This document shows positions 1-6,962 of a stretch of 8,070 nucleotides of DNA, piece by piece (position 1 is the stretch's first letter; each line of letters starts with the position of its first letter). Made by a program: the position numbers and the translations under genes. The DNA comes from Rhizobiaceae bacterium UBA1291 (GTDB lineage Bacteria > Pseudomonadota > Alphaproteobacteria > Rhizobiales > Rhizobiaceae). Under the pieces are notes generated by a model. The model was not told the DNA's origin. It saw only the letters and a program-made list of their open reading frames with translations, and did no database searches. The stretch covers positions 7,048 through 15,117 of the forward strand of contig DBUL01000137.1 of the NCBI GenBank assembly GCA_002307905.1, given 5' to 3'.

Positions 1-280
1 CGTGACCCGGCCCGCAGACGTAGATCACGTTCGCGTCCCGGAGCCTGATCACCCTGTTGAGGTGGGCGTAAATGAAATTCAGTCCCGGCGATGTCCCCCA
101 GTGCCCGAGGAGCCGCGGCTTCACGTGCTCCAGCTTGAGCGGCTCGCGCAGGAGCGGGTTGTCGAGCAGGTAGATCTGCCCGACGGTGAGATAGTTCGAG
201 GCACGCCAGTAGGCGTCCATGCCATGAAGCTCTTCTTGGGAGAGCGCCGTTGCGGCGGGAACCTTTGGCTGGGGGGGCAT
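1..280 (-). CDS. xfp: Phosphoketolase (xylulose-5-P/fructose-6-P), N-terminal part, cut by window edge
   Basis: The thiamine-diphosphate enzyme of this family splits xylulose 5-phosphate (and often fructose 6-phosphate) with phosphate into acetyl phosphate plus a shorter sugar phosphate, in the cytoplasm. Only the first 93 codons are present, out of roughly 800 in the family. They read as a typical N-terminus: [15 protein letters not shown] near residues 17-31, [14 protein letters not shown] at 35-48, the conserved [11 protein letters not shown] at 59-69 with His60, and the start of the GPGHG motif with His93 at the edge. The ATG at 280 is preceded by GAAGGAG at good spacing. The 171-base gap after the ATP-grasp gene leaves room for its own promoter, but I see no convincing one, so co-transcription is open. 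The family identification is firm; substrate preference cannot be told from this part. Confidence 0.94.
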   Translation of the reverse strand, partial: MPPQPKVPAATALSQEELHGMDAYWRASNYLTVGQIYLLDNPLLREPLKLEHVKPRLLGHWGTSPGLNFIYAHLNRVIRLRDANVIYVCGPGH

Positions 281-451
281 GCCAGTACTCCTTCTCAATA
301 ATTGTCTCGGTATCTGATCGTTCAGCTTGAGTTACGAACACGATAGGGTTCCGCCTGGCCGGGGTCCTCAATTGCACGGTGAACATTGCTGCAGCATTAC
401 AGCTAGCTGAGGTTCTGGCACCATCATCGGCGCGGCGCCCGAGATCGACTG

Positions 452-1810
452 TCAAGGACAATCCCTCCCGTGGACGCAACCGGTGAGATCCGCCGTTGCG
501 GTCGTGAACACGGGGGCGAAGCCGCCGCCTGGCGTTCGTGCGTTCGTTGTCTGCCCTTGGTACAGACGTGCGGTGACGAACTGCACTTGGCCCGCGTAGA
601 CGTAGTTGCGGACGTCGAACTTCAAGGCCCGCGCCGGACCAGGTTCGCCGACCAGCCGCTCGCCGGGAGACACAAGTTCCTGTGCGACGTAGTCCCCGGC
701 AAGGATCTCGCTCCAGACGCGCCTCGTCAGCTTGTCGCCGCGGTAGGCTGCCCTGCTTCCAAATCCGGAGGCGGGCTTGAAGAACAATTTTCGGCGCCGC
801 GCCCAGAGAGACTCTGCATTGTCCGCGTCGACGAGTTCGGTTTTCGGAACACCTGTCGCCAGCGTACCTGAAATCTCGTCGGGCACCCCGAGTGCGAGCA
901 GCCCGGGGCGATCGCTGAGCACCGCCAGATTTCGTTTGTTGGCATACAAGGCATGCGCGAAGGGGTGCGGCGTCAGCACCACCGCACGTTCGAGATAGGC
1001 TTCGCGAAGAACTTGATGAGCTGGCTCTTGCAGCGTGAAATCGGTGAGCCGATTGTACACAAGATCTATAAGACCCTGATCATGCCAGAGGCTGCCGTCG
1101 CGCAACTGCAATGCCGAGGGATCCGCTATGACTGCATCGATCCCGTGATGCTCGAAGAGGCGCTTGAACAACAGAAACTCAGGGTAGAGATACTGCTCCT
1201 CCGGACGCTCGTCGACGATGGCAATGCGATGCAAAGGCTGTTGCCCACGTTCGAGACGCCATTCGGCGAGGAACATGTCGAAGAAGGCCTCTTCCAGGGC
1301 ATCGAGCGTGTCCGCCCCCGGCACCATGGACTTGACTGCCTCACAGCATGCCCGTTGGGCGCGCGCCAGCGAAAGGTTGAGGAGGGCGCCGCCTGCATTG
1401 GTATTGATCTCGATGAGCTTGGGCTCGTCGGATGCCAGGTGGAAGTCGAAGCTCATGAACACGCCCCGCGCCCGGGGTTCGAACCGCGCTATGTCGGGCA
1501 TCCCCTGGAGGACGAGATCACGATAGGCGGGCAACGCTATGACCGCCTCGGCAGCCCTGACGATTTCTGCCATCCTCTCGAGGCGCTGGCGCGATACAAA
1601 AACGGGAAGTGTAGCGAACATATGGGCATATCTGTCACCCATGGCCGGAAGGATAGCGGGTGATTCCGGATTCGCCAGAAATGCCCGGTTGAGTTCTGCA
1701 CGGTCCAGACTGATGCAGAAGCAGCTGGTGTTCAGCAACTCGACGTCTAGCTGCAGGCCCGGCAAGCCTGAGCCGGGACTTGGCTGCGGAGTTTCACTTC
1801 GATAGACCAT
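452..1810 (-). CDS. ATP-grasp-like protein of unknown function
   Basis: The 452-residue product looks like an ATP-grasp ligase; I cannot name its substrate. Supporting stretches are LIEINTNAGGALLN (132-145), VYNRLTDF (251-258), KLFFKPASGFGSRAAY (341-356) with likely nucleotide-binding lysines, DYVAQELV (373-380), KFDVRNYVY (397-405) and a closing ARLYQGQTTNARTPGGG (414-430) resembling the Arg/Asn/Gly metal-ATP site of the fold. The EINTN motif lies before the KPASGFGS motif, so the order may differ from standard ATP-grasp enzymes, as in glutathionylspermidine-synthase-like or circularly permuted members. No signal peptide is seen, so it should be cytoplasmic. The ATG at 1810 follows GGAAAGAAG. 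It begins 52 bases after copG and precedes phosphoketolase. It may ride on the copper transcript without serving copper, or make a thiol or peptide metabolite; both are guesses. Confidence 0.8.
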   Translation of the reverse strand: MVYRSETPQPSPGSGLPGLQLDVELLNTSCFCISLDRAELNRAFLANPESPAILPAMGDRYAHMFATLPVFVSRQRLERMAEIVRAAEAVIALPAYRDLVLQGMPDIARFEPRARGVFMSFDFHLASDEPKLIEINTNAGGALLNLSLARAQRACCEAVKSMVPGADTLDALEEAFFDMFLAEWRLERGQQPLHRIAIVDERPEEQYLYPEFLLFKRLFEHHGIDAVIADPSALQLRDGSLWHDQGLIDLVYNRLTDFTLQEPAHQVLREAYLERAVVLTPHPFAHALYANKRNLAVLSDRPGLLALGVPDEISGTLATGVPKTELVDADNAESLWARRRKLFFKPASGFGSRAAYRGDKLTRRVWSEILAGDYVAQELVSPGERLVGEPGPARALKFDVRNYVYAGQVQFVTARLYQGQTTNARTPGGGFAPVFTTATADLTGCVHGRDCP

Positions 1811-1862
1811 GCTTCTTTCCAGTCAAGTCAGGGGCGCGGTGGCATCGATCGTCTCCAGCCGC

Positions 1863-2321
1863 CTACTTCTGGGTGCCCGCCTTGTAGAATACCGACGGCG
1901 CCTCGGAGGCGTCGCGTGGAACGGCATAGACCTCGTAGCTGGCTACAGGATCCTCCCCCATGCCGAGCGACCCCTGCGGCATTCCGGGAACCGCCAGGCC
2001 CGCGACCTCGGGCCCCTCGGAGAGCAGCTTCCCGATCGCTTCTAGCGGAACGTGGCCTTCGAGGAAATAGCCGTCCACGGCAGCTATGTGGCAGCCTTCC
2101 ATCTCTGCTGGCACCCCGGCCTGCTTCCTGATGGCCGAAAGGTCTTCGAGGTCGACCGTGGACACCTTGTATCCGGCCTTCTCAACCGCCTCCGCCCAGG
2201 CATGGCAGCAGCCGCACCAAGGTGTCTTGTAAACGGTCATCTCGGCCGCGGCCATAGAGACCGCAGTAGACGCAACGAGCGCCGCCAGCGCGGCGAAGAG
2301 GGATCTGCTGTAGGTGTTCAT
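1863..2321 (-). CDS. copG: CopG-like DUF411 periplasmic copper-binding protein
   Basis: This 152-residue protein has an N-terminal signal peptide (about residues 1-26, ending in an Ala-rich stretch). It then shows the DUF411 pattern: TVYKTPWCGCCHAW with Cys36, Cys38 and Cys39, the partner EGCHIA with Cys77-His78, and a late PGMPQGSLGMG motif. Family knowledge: CopG proteins of Pseudomonas and Vibrio have a thioredoxin-like fold and bind a copper cluster through these Cys residues. They act in the periplasm in copper resistance, probably in copper redox chemistry or trafficking. The Cys set here is complete. The ATG at 2321 follows AAGGAAG by ten bases. It is the last clearly copper-linked gene of the run, 93 bases after the LTXXQ gene. 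Its exact biochemical role is not settled for the family. Confidence 0.9.
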   Translation of the reverse strand: MNTYSRSLFAALAALVASTAVSMAAAEMTVYKTPWCGCCHAWAEAVEKAGYKVSTVDLEDLSAIRKQAGVPAEMEGCHIAAVDGYFLEGHVPLEAIGKLLSEGPEVAGLAVPGMPQGSLGMGEDPVASYEVYAVPRDASEAPSVFYKAGTQK

Positions 2322-2414
2322 TCGAGGTTCGCTTCCTTGTTCGCGGTGATTGGAAAATCGTGCATGGTTTCGGCGACAGCTAGCGCGCGCCTTGCTGAGC
2401 GCCCGGTCTGACGG

Positions 2415-3020
2415 TCACATCATTCCCATCGGCATCAGCAGGTTGTCGGCCGCAGCCTTCTGGACTTCGTCGAGCGAAGCGTAGAACGGCTCCACCGCTG
2501 CCCTCAGTTGCCGTACGGCATCGAGACGGGCCGAAAGCAGCTTCTCCCGCCTCTCGAGCGAGTTGGGCAGTCCTTGGGCATCCTGCTCCTGCTGCATCAT
2601 GCCCGTGGACCCGCGCGCGTTCTCCCGCAGAGCGGCGGCCACGGCCTCCCAAAGGGGCTGCTGGGCGTCCGTCACCTTGAGTTCCGTCCGCAGGAACGCG
2701 ATCCGCCCCTCGACATGCTCGGGCGCCATCATCTTCCCCATCATGCCGTCCTGCATCCCCGCCCCGTCGGCCATCATGCCCCGCATCATCCCGGCGTGGC
2801 GGCCCATCATCTCCTGCATCATCTTCATCATGTCGCCGCCCATCATGCCGCCCGGCATCTCGGCTCCCCCCGGTGCGGGAGCGGACGGGTGGGGAGCCGG
2901 TTCACCCGGAGCCGGAGCCGTGGTTTCGGCCGGAGCCGGATGGTGGGCGTCCTCGGCGAGCGCCGGAGAGGCGGAAAGCAGCATGGCTGCGGCGAATGCG
3001 GTCTTGAGGATCTTTGTCAT
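2415..3020 (-). CDS. Met-rich LTXXQ/Spy-CpxP-like periplasmic protein
   Basis: This 201-residue exported protein has a clear signal peptide (1-22, ending SPALA). A Pro/Ala/Glu linker with a few His follows (23-53). Next is a Met-rich block with 18 Met between residues 55 and 98, mostly as MM pairs. A helical C-terminal domain contains LKVTDAQQPLW (114-124), close to the LTXXQ motif of the Spy/CpxP family, and a final MPMGMM. Met pairs of this kind bind Cu(I) in other periplasmic copper proteins, while LTXXQ proteins act as envelope chaperones or metal sensors, so a copper-buffering chaperone is a fair inference. The ATG at 3020 has AAAGGA seven bases upstream. It sits 57 bases after the beta-propeller gene, with a strong hairpin between them. 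The fold assignment is good; copper binding is inferred from composition and neighbours. Confidence 0.82.
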   Translation of the reverse strand: MTKILKTAFAAAMLLSASPALAEDAHHPAPAETTAPAPGEPAPHPSAPAPGGAEMPGGMMGGDMMKMMQEMMGRHAGMMRGMMADGAGMQDGMMGKMMAPEHVEGRIAFLRTELKVTDAQQPLWEAVAAALRENARGSTGMMQQEQDAQGLPNSLERREKLLSARLDAVRQLRAAVEPFYASLDEVQKAAADNLLMPMGMM

Positions 3021-3043
3021 GGCTTTGTCCTTTGAAATGAGAG

Positions 3044-3071
3044 ACCCGGGCGGCGGGATCGCCGCCCGGGT
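3044..3071 (-). other. Perfect 12-bp GC-rich hairpin between two operon genes
   Basis: Positions 3044-3055 and 3060-3071 are perfect inverted copies (ACCCGGGCGGCG and its complement) around the four-base loop GGAT. On the minus strand it begins 6 bases after the stop codon of the beta-propeller gene and ends 23 bases before the ATG of the Met-rich gene. It is followed by a mixed TCTCATTTC rather than a clean U-run. It could be a partial terminator that lowers downstream expression, or a stem that protects the upstream mRNA end. Confidence 0.7.
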
Positions 3072-3077
3072 ACGTGT

Positions 3078-4196
3078 TCATAGCGCCTGGAAGGTGATCC
3101 CGTTGGGACCCTCGCCCACCTCGTGGGTGCGAACCACGGACTGCGTAGCCACGGAGATCTCGGAGACGGTGCCGTCGACGATGTTGGTGACGAACACATG
3201 GGCGCCGTCGTCGCTGACGGTCACGCCGTGCGCTCCCTTGCCAGTGGTGATCGTCTTGACGACCGTTCCGCTCGCCACGTCGATCACTGACACCGTGTCG
3301 TCCGGCTCGGCCTCCGTTCCCTGGTTCGCCACGTAGACGAACCGTCCGTCAGGGGTCGCATGCATCTGGATGGGAGACCGCCCCACGTCGATGCGGGCGG
3401 TGACCTGCCGCGTCGCTGTGTCGATGACCGCCACCTTGTTCTCGTCCCTCAGCGAGACGTAGACCCGCTTCCCGTCTGGCGTGAAGCCAACCTGCACCGG
3501 GGCCTTGCCGACCTCGATCCTGTCCGTCTCCTCCAGCGAGGCCGTGTCGATGACGGATACCGTTCCATCCTCGACGTTGGCGACGTAGATGGCGCTGCCG
3601 GCGGGGCTCATCCGAAGTCCGTGCGGATAGTCCCCGGTGCCGATCTCCCGCACGGCCTCGCCTTTGGCGAGGTCGATGACCGACACCGTATCATCGCCCG
3701 CATTAGTGACGAAGGCGCGCTTGCCCGAAGGGTCTGCGATCACGTGGGCAGGATGGGTTCCCACCTCGATGGTGGATGCGGGACCCGATGCGAGGCCGGC
3801 CGGATCAAGGACGATCAGCGCTCCGCCCGCCTCCGAGCCCCCGTATCCGCCGCCCTGCGAGGTGCTGCCATGGCTGTCCTCGGCTTCGGCGTGCCCATGG
3901 CCGGCACCCACCTGCAAAGGGCTGCCGACCGCGAGAACGCGGCCCGTCCCTGGAACGAACTGGACGTTGTGCGGCGTGACCGTGACCGGAACGATCTCGA
4001 CCCTGCCCGAGGCAAGGTCGATCCGGCTGACAGAGTTACCGTACTCGTCGGCGGTGTATACAAAGCCGGAGGAAGCTGCCTCGGCCCCCGCATGTCCCGC
4101 GAAGGGCATGAGGAGCGCGAGCGCGGACGCCATCGCAAGTGCGGCCAGCGCGGCTCGCCGCGAGATCGAGGCGTGTATTGCTGTAAACATGTTCAT
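3078..4196 (-). CDS. Exported YVTN-type beta-propeller repeat protein
   Basis: The 372-residue product has an N-terminal export signal. Arg13-Arg14 in SISRRAALAAL precede a long hydrophobic run ending near AGHAGAEA; this could be Tat or Sec, since the usual Phe after the Arg pair is absent. The rest is a YVTN/YncE-like seven-bladed propeller, with strands such as VYTADEYGNSVSRIDL, AFVTNAGDDTVSVIDL, IYVANVEDGTVSVIDT, VYVSLRDENKVAVIDT and VFVTNIVDGTVSEI. An inserted loop in an early blade is rich in His and acidic residues (GAGHGHAEAEDSHG) followed by a Gly/Ser stretch. Such propellers usually serve as binding scaffolds, and no enzyme motif is seen. The ATG at 4196 follows GAGAG by nine bases; an ATG two codons later is possible. 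A role in copper binding or delivery is inferred from the His loop and neighbours only. Confidence 0.85.
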   Translation of the reverse strand: MNMFTAIHASISRRAALAALAMASALALLMPFAGHAGAEAASSGFVYTADEYGNSVSRIDLASGRVEIVPVTVTPHNVQFVPGTGRVLAVGSPLQVGAGHGHAEAEDSHGSTSQGGGYGGSEAGGALIVLDPAGLASGPASTIEVGTHPAHVIADPSGKRAFVTNAGDDTVSVIDLAKGEAVREIGTGDYPHGLRMSPAGSAIYVANVEDGTVSVIDTASLEETDRIEVGKAPVQVGFTPDGKRVYVSLRDENKVAVIDTATRQVTARIDVGRSPIQMHATPDGRFVYVANQGTEAEPDDTVSVIDVASGTVVKTITTGKGAHGVTVSDDGAHVFVTNIVDGTVSEISVATQSVVRTHEVGEGPNGITFQAL

Positions 4197-4232
4197 GGTG
4201 AAAAACTCTCATTGTTCGTGACTCCGTTCAGG

Positions 4233-4263
4233 GAGCGCACGGAACCCGCGGGCGCGTGCGCTC
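4233..4263 (-). other. Hairpin overlapping the stop codon of the His/Cys-rich gene
   Basis: Arms at 4233-4240 (GAGCGCAC) and 4256-4263 (GTGCGCTC) are perfect eight-base complements. The 15-base loop itself contains CCCGCGGG. On the minus strand the stem starts within the TGA stop of the upstream gene and lies 36 bases before the beta-propeller ATG. No U-run follows directly, so it is not a classic terminator; a stem that affects mRNA decay or stop-codon traffic is possible. Confidence 0.45.
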
Positions 4264-4687
4264 AGGCGGTCACGGAGAGCTTGGGAGGGCGCGACAGGGT
4301 CGACGGGTCACGCGGGAGCGACGTCGAAGGAGGCACAAGGGCCGCCGGCGCAGCTTGCGTGGCCAACGTCAGTCCTGCCGAGGGAACGGGAACGCAAACC
4401 GCGCACGAGGTAGCCGACATGCAGCAGTCGTCCGCATCGCCCTGATCCGCGCCGCTGTCGTCGCATGGGACAGCGTGCGCGTGCCCCTGATGCCCGTGCG
4501 GGCCTGCAGCGGCGACGTCCGGGTTGCCGATGGCGACGTGTGCCTCCCCGCCCGTTGCATGGGCGTGCCCGCCGCCGAAGGTGGAGAGCGAGAAGGCGAC
4601 CAGAACGGCAAGCAGGAGAGCGACAAGGCGCGCGGCGGGGGCCGGCGCATTCGCTTTCCTTTTCGTACTGGTCAGGTTCAGTCGCAA
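4262..4687 (-). CDS. Small exported His/Cys-rich protein of unknown function
   Basis: I do not recognise the family. I chose the TTG at 4687 as start (141 residues): it has AGAAGGA eight bases upstream, and it places a basic segment (TSTKRK) directly before a hydrophobic run (LVALLLAVLVAFSLSTF), as in a signal peptide. A longer reading from another TTG at 4741 gives 159 residues but lacks such a ribosome site and starts inside a candidate promoter. The mature part opens with GGHAHATGG, has a His cluster (PHGHQGHAHA), then an acidic patch with five Cys (PCDD, DDCCMS, SCAVC) and a Pro/Ser-rich tail. His clusters with paired Cys suggest metal binding. It lies 106 bases after copB and 65 before the beta-propeller gene, so a periplasmic copper-binding role is plausible but unproven. 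Confidence 0.7.
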   Translation of the reverse strand: MRLNLTSTKRKANAPAPAARLVALLLAVLVAFSLSTFGGGHAHATGGEAHVAIGNPDVAAAGPHGHQGHAHAVPCDDSGADQGDADDCCMSATSCAVCVPVPSAGLTLATQAAPAALVPPSTSLPRDPSTLSRPPKLSVTA

Positions 4688-4719
4688 CCTGCTCGTCCTT
4701 CTAATGTCCTCGACTATCA

Positions 4720-4761
4720 AAGATAGACCGCGCCGCCGCAACGCTGTTTGTCCTGGATCAA
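4720..4761 (-). promoter_or_regulatory. Candidate FNR/FixK-type class II promoter inside the copper operon
   Basis: On the minus strand, TTGAT-CCAG-GACAA (4761 down to 4748) matches 8 of 10 positions of the FNR consensus TTGAT-N4-ATCAA; the right half is imperfect. A -10-like TATCTT lies at 4725-4720. If transcription starts near 4713, the box centre falls at -41.5, the spacing of class II FNR promoters. The resulting leader of about 26 bases carries AGAAGGA before the TTG start at 4687. The geometry is striking but the box is weak. Confidence 0.35.
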
Positions 4762-4793
4762 AGACGAAGCGGTTTCCGGTTTCGTCGTTCGTG

Positions 4794-6869
4794 TCATGTC
4801 ATCTTCCGGTACAGCCTGAGCAACTGGGCATTGAGGGCGACGATGATGGTGCTTGCGGACATGAAGACCGCACCGACTGCCGGGGTCATCAGGAAGCCCG
4901 TCCCGAAAGTGATGCCGGCGGCCATCGGGATTGCGATTGCGTTGTACCCGGTCGCCCAGATCAGGTTCTGCACCATCTTCCTGTAGGTCGCGCGGGAAAG
5001 GCCAAGGATTGCTGCCACGTCCCGGGGGTCGCTTCTGACCAGGACCACGTCGGCGGATTCGACGGCCACGTCGGTTCCCGCGCCGATCGCGACACCCAGG
5101 TCGGCCTGCACCAACGCCGGGGCGTCATTCACGCCGTCTCCGACCATGGCCACCTGGAGGCCGCGGGACTGTAGCTCCTTGATCTTGGCCGACTTCTCGT
5201 CGGGAAGCACCTCGGCGAAGTACTCTTCGATACCCAGTTCGCGGGAGACGGACGCCGCCACGCCCTTGGCGTCTCCTGTAAGCATGATGGAACTGATGCC
5301 CAGCGCCTTCAGTTCTGCGATGGCTTCCCGGGACTCCGGCCTCACGATGTCAGCAAGCGCGAACAGGGCGCGGGGCACACCGTTCCGGACGAGGACGACG
5401 ACGGTCTTGCCTTCTGCTTCGAGTTCGCCGAGTCGGCTACCCGGGACCGGGTTGCCCTGTCTGGCGAGATGGCCAGGACTGACGATCCGGATGTCCTGTC
5501 CCTCGACCTCTGCGACGATGCCCTCACCCGTGAGGTTTCGGACATTGCCGGGAGCGGGAAAGTCGATGCCCCTCTCCTTTGCGGCTGCCACGATTCCTTG
5601 GGCGATCGGATGTTCGGAATGGCTCTCGACGGAAGCGGCAAACCGCAGTTCCTCCTCTTCGCTCCCACCCGCGAGAAGAACGGTGTCGCTTACGCCGAAC
5701 AGCCCCTCCGTCAGCGTCCCGGTCTTGTCGAAGACGACCGCATCCAGATTGCGCGCGCGCTCGAAGGCGGCGCGGTCGCGGATAAGCAGCCCGCTGCCAG
5801 CGCTCAGGGACGTGCTCACGGCCACGACCAGCGGCACTGCCAGGCCCAGCGCATGGGGACAGGCGATGACCATCACCGTGACCATGCGCTCGATGGCGAA
5901 TTGCCAGCTCTCGCCTGCGAAGACCCAATAGGCGAGTGATCCGAAACCAACTGCAAGGGCGATGTAGGTGAGCCAGCCCGCTGCCCGGTTCGCCACGTCC
6001 TGGGTGCGGGACCGCGTCGCCTGCGCCTCCCTGACGAGGTTGATGACCTGTCCCAGGTACGTCTTGTCGCCCGTCGCCGTGACCTCGATCGTGACGACGT
6101 TCGCGCCGTTGATGGCGCCGCCGATCCCGCTGTCACCCGTTTCCTTCGACACCGGGCGCGATTCCCCTGTCAGCATCGCCTCGTTGAAAGAGGACCTGCC
6201 TTCCACGATAGCGCCGTCGACGGGGACCTTGGCGCCAGGGCGGATGAGGACCCGGTCCCCGGGAACGAGGTCGGAGATGGGGACCTCGGTGACAGCACCG
6301 GACGCGTCCAGCCGCGCCGCCGTGTCCGGCAGCAGGCGGACGAGCTCTTCGAGTGCGCGGGAAGCGCCCATAACCGAGCGCATCTCGAGCCAATGCCCGA
6401 GAAGCATGATGACGATCAGCGTCACCAGCTCCCAATAAAAGGACGTGCCCGGGAGACCGAAGGTGACGGCGGCGGAGTAGACGTATGCGACGGAGATCGC
6501 GAGCGCGATCAGCGTCATCATGCCGGGCTTGCCTGCGCGTAGCTCGGACGTGAAACCCGTCAGGAAAGGCCAGCCGCCATAGACGTACGCGACGGTCGAA
6601 AGGGCGAACAGCAGAAACTCGCTTCCGGGGAAATCCAGGCTGCCCTGGATGCCAAACCAGTGTTGGATCATCGGAGACAGCAGCAGGACCGGCGGGGTCA
6701 GGACGAGCGATATCCAGAACCTTCGCCGATAGTCGGCCACCATCTCGCCGTGATCGTGCCCTGAATGGCTGGAGTTTCCGGCGTCGCCGCGAGCGGACTT
6801 GCCGTGGCCTGCTGGATGCTGCTGCCCCGCTGATTCAGCGATGTGCTCTTTGTGATGAACGTGTGTCAT
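4794..6869 (-). CDS. copB: CopB-type (P1B-3) copper-exporting P-type ATPase
   Basis: This 691-residue inner-membrane pump uses ATP to move copper out of the cytoplasm. All core motifs are present: TGES (234-237, actuator), the CPH metal site in the membrane (337-339), DKTGT with phosphorylated Asp381, the His-Pro pair of the nucleotide domain (420-421) and GDGVND (577-582). The late membrane signatures NX6YNX4P (from Asn635) and MSASTIIVALNA (670-681) with CPH define subgroup P1B-3. There is no Cys-type HMA domain; instead nine His lie in the first 40 residues. The ATG at 6869 was chosen because GAGG precedes it by six bases and the His-rich tail follows at once; an ATG at 6887 or TTG at 6902 would add 6 or 11 residues. 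It is first in the minus-strand run, behind a CueR-type promoter. P1B-3 pumps have been linked to Cu(II) as well as Cu(I), so the redox state is open. Confidence 0.96.
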   Translation of the reverse strand: MTHVHHKEHIAESAGQQHPAGHGKSARGDAGNSSHSGHDHGEMVADYRRRFWISLVLTPPVLLLSPMIQHWFGIQGSLDFPGSEFLLFALSTVAYVYGGWPFLTGFTSELRAGKPGMMTLIALAISVAYVYSAAVTFGLPGTSFYWELVTLIVIMLLGHWLEMRSVMGASRALEELVRLLPDTAARLDASGAVTEVPISDLVPGDRVLIRPGAKVPVDGAIVEGRSSFNEAMLTGESRPVSKETGDSGIGGAINGANVVTIEVTATGDKTYLGQVINLVREAQATRSRTQDVANRAAGWLTYIALAVGFGSLAYWVFAGESWQFAIERMVTVMVIACPHALGLAVPLVVAVSTSLSAGSGLLIRDRAAFERARNLDAVVFDKTGTLTEGLFGVSDTVLLAGGSEEEELRFAASVESHSEHPIAQGIVAAAKERGIDFPAPGNVRNLTGEGIVAEVEGQDIRIVSPGHLARQGNPVPGSRLGELEAEGKTVVVLVRNGVPRALFALADIVRPESREAIAELKALGISSIMLTGDAKGVAASVSRELGIEEYFAEVLPDEKSAKIKELQSRGLQVAMVGDGVNDAPALVQADLGVAIGAGTDVAVESADVVLVRSDPRDVAAILGLSRATYRKMVQNLIWATGYNAIAIPMAAGITFGTGFLMTPAVGAVFMSASTIIVALNAQLLRLYRKMT

Positions 6870-6922
6870 GCAACGCCTCGGTGCCATCGGTGTCGCATCC
6901 AATGAATTCTTTGCGACAGCAG

Positions 6923-6954
6923 GCAGGGCCCGGCCAGATCTCGTCCGGCCCCGC
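6923..6954 (-). other. Hairpin in the copB mRNA leader
   Basis: Arms at 6923-6930 and 6947-6954 pair over eight bases with one G-U on the minus-strand transcript, around a 16-base loop. If the CueR-type promoter starts near 6956, this stem lies at the very 5' end of the mRNA. It could stabilise the roughly 87-base leader; no riboswitch family is recognised. Confidence 0.3.
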
Positions 6955-6962
6955 TATTTCAA

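Noticed and set aside
2..301. Plus-strand open frame of 99 codons at the left edge
   Set aside because: The minus strand here is an unmistakable phosphoketolase N-terminus.
427..442. GC-rich imperfect hairpin after the ATP-grasp gene, considered as a terminator
   Set aside because: The stem is short with a bulge and no U-run follows on the minus strand, so termination before phosphoketolase is not supported.
953..1663. Plus-strand open frame of 236 codons opposite the ATP-grasp-like gene
   Set aside because: No recognisable domain, and the opposite strand carries the ATP-grasp motifs with a good ribosome site.
3360..4445. Long plus-strand open frame of 361 codons opposite the beta-propeller and His/Cys-rich genes
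   Set aside because: The product is Arg/Gly/Asp-rich with no family signature, and the minus strand encodes a clear repeat protein with signal peptide. It is an antisense shadow of high-G+C coding sequence.
4714..4726. Small dyad CTATC-AAA-GATAG considered as an operator
   Set aside because: Five-base arms are easily met by chance, and the site overlaps the better candidate -10 element.
4689..4741. Longer reading of the His/Cys-rich protein from a TTG at 4741
   Set aside because: No ribosome site, it would cover the candidate -10, and it would put an Arg-rich extension before an otherwise good signal peptide.
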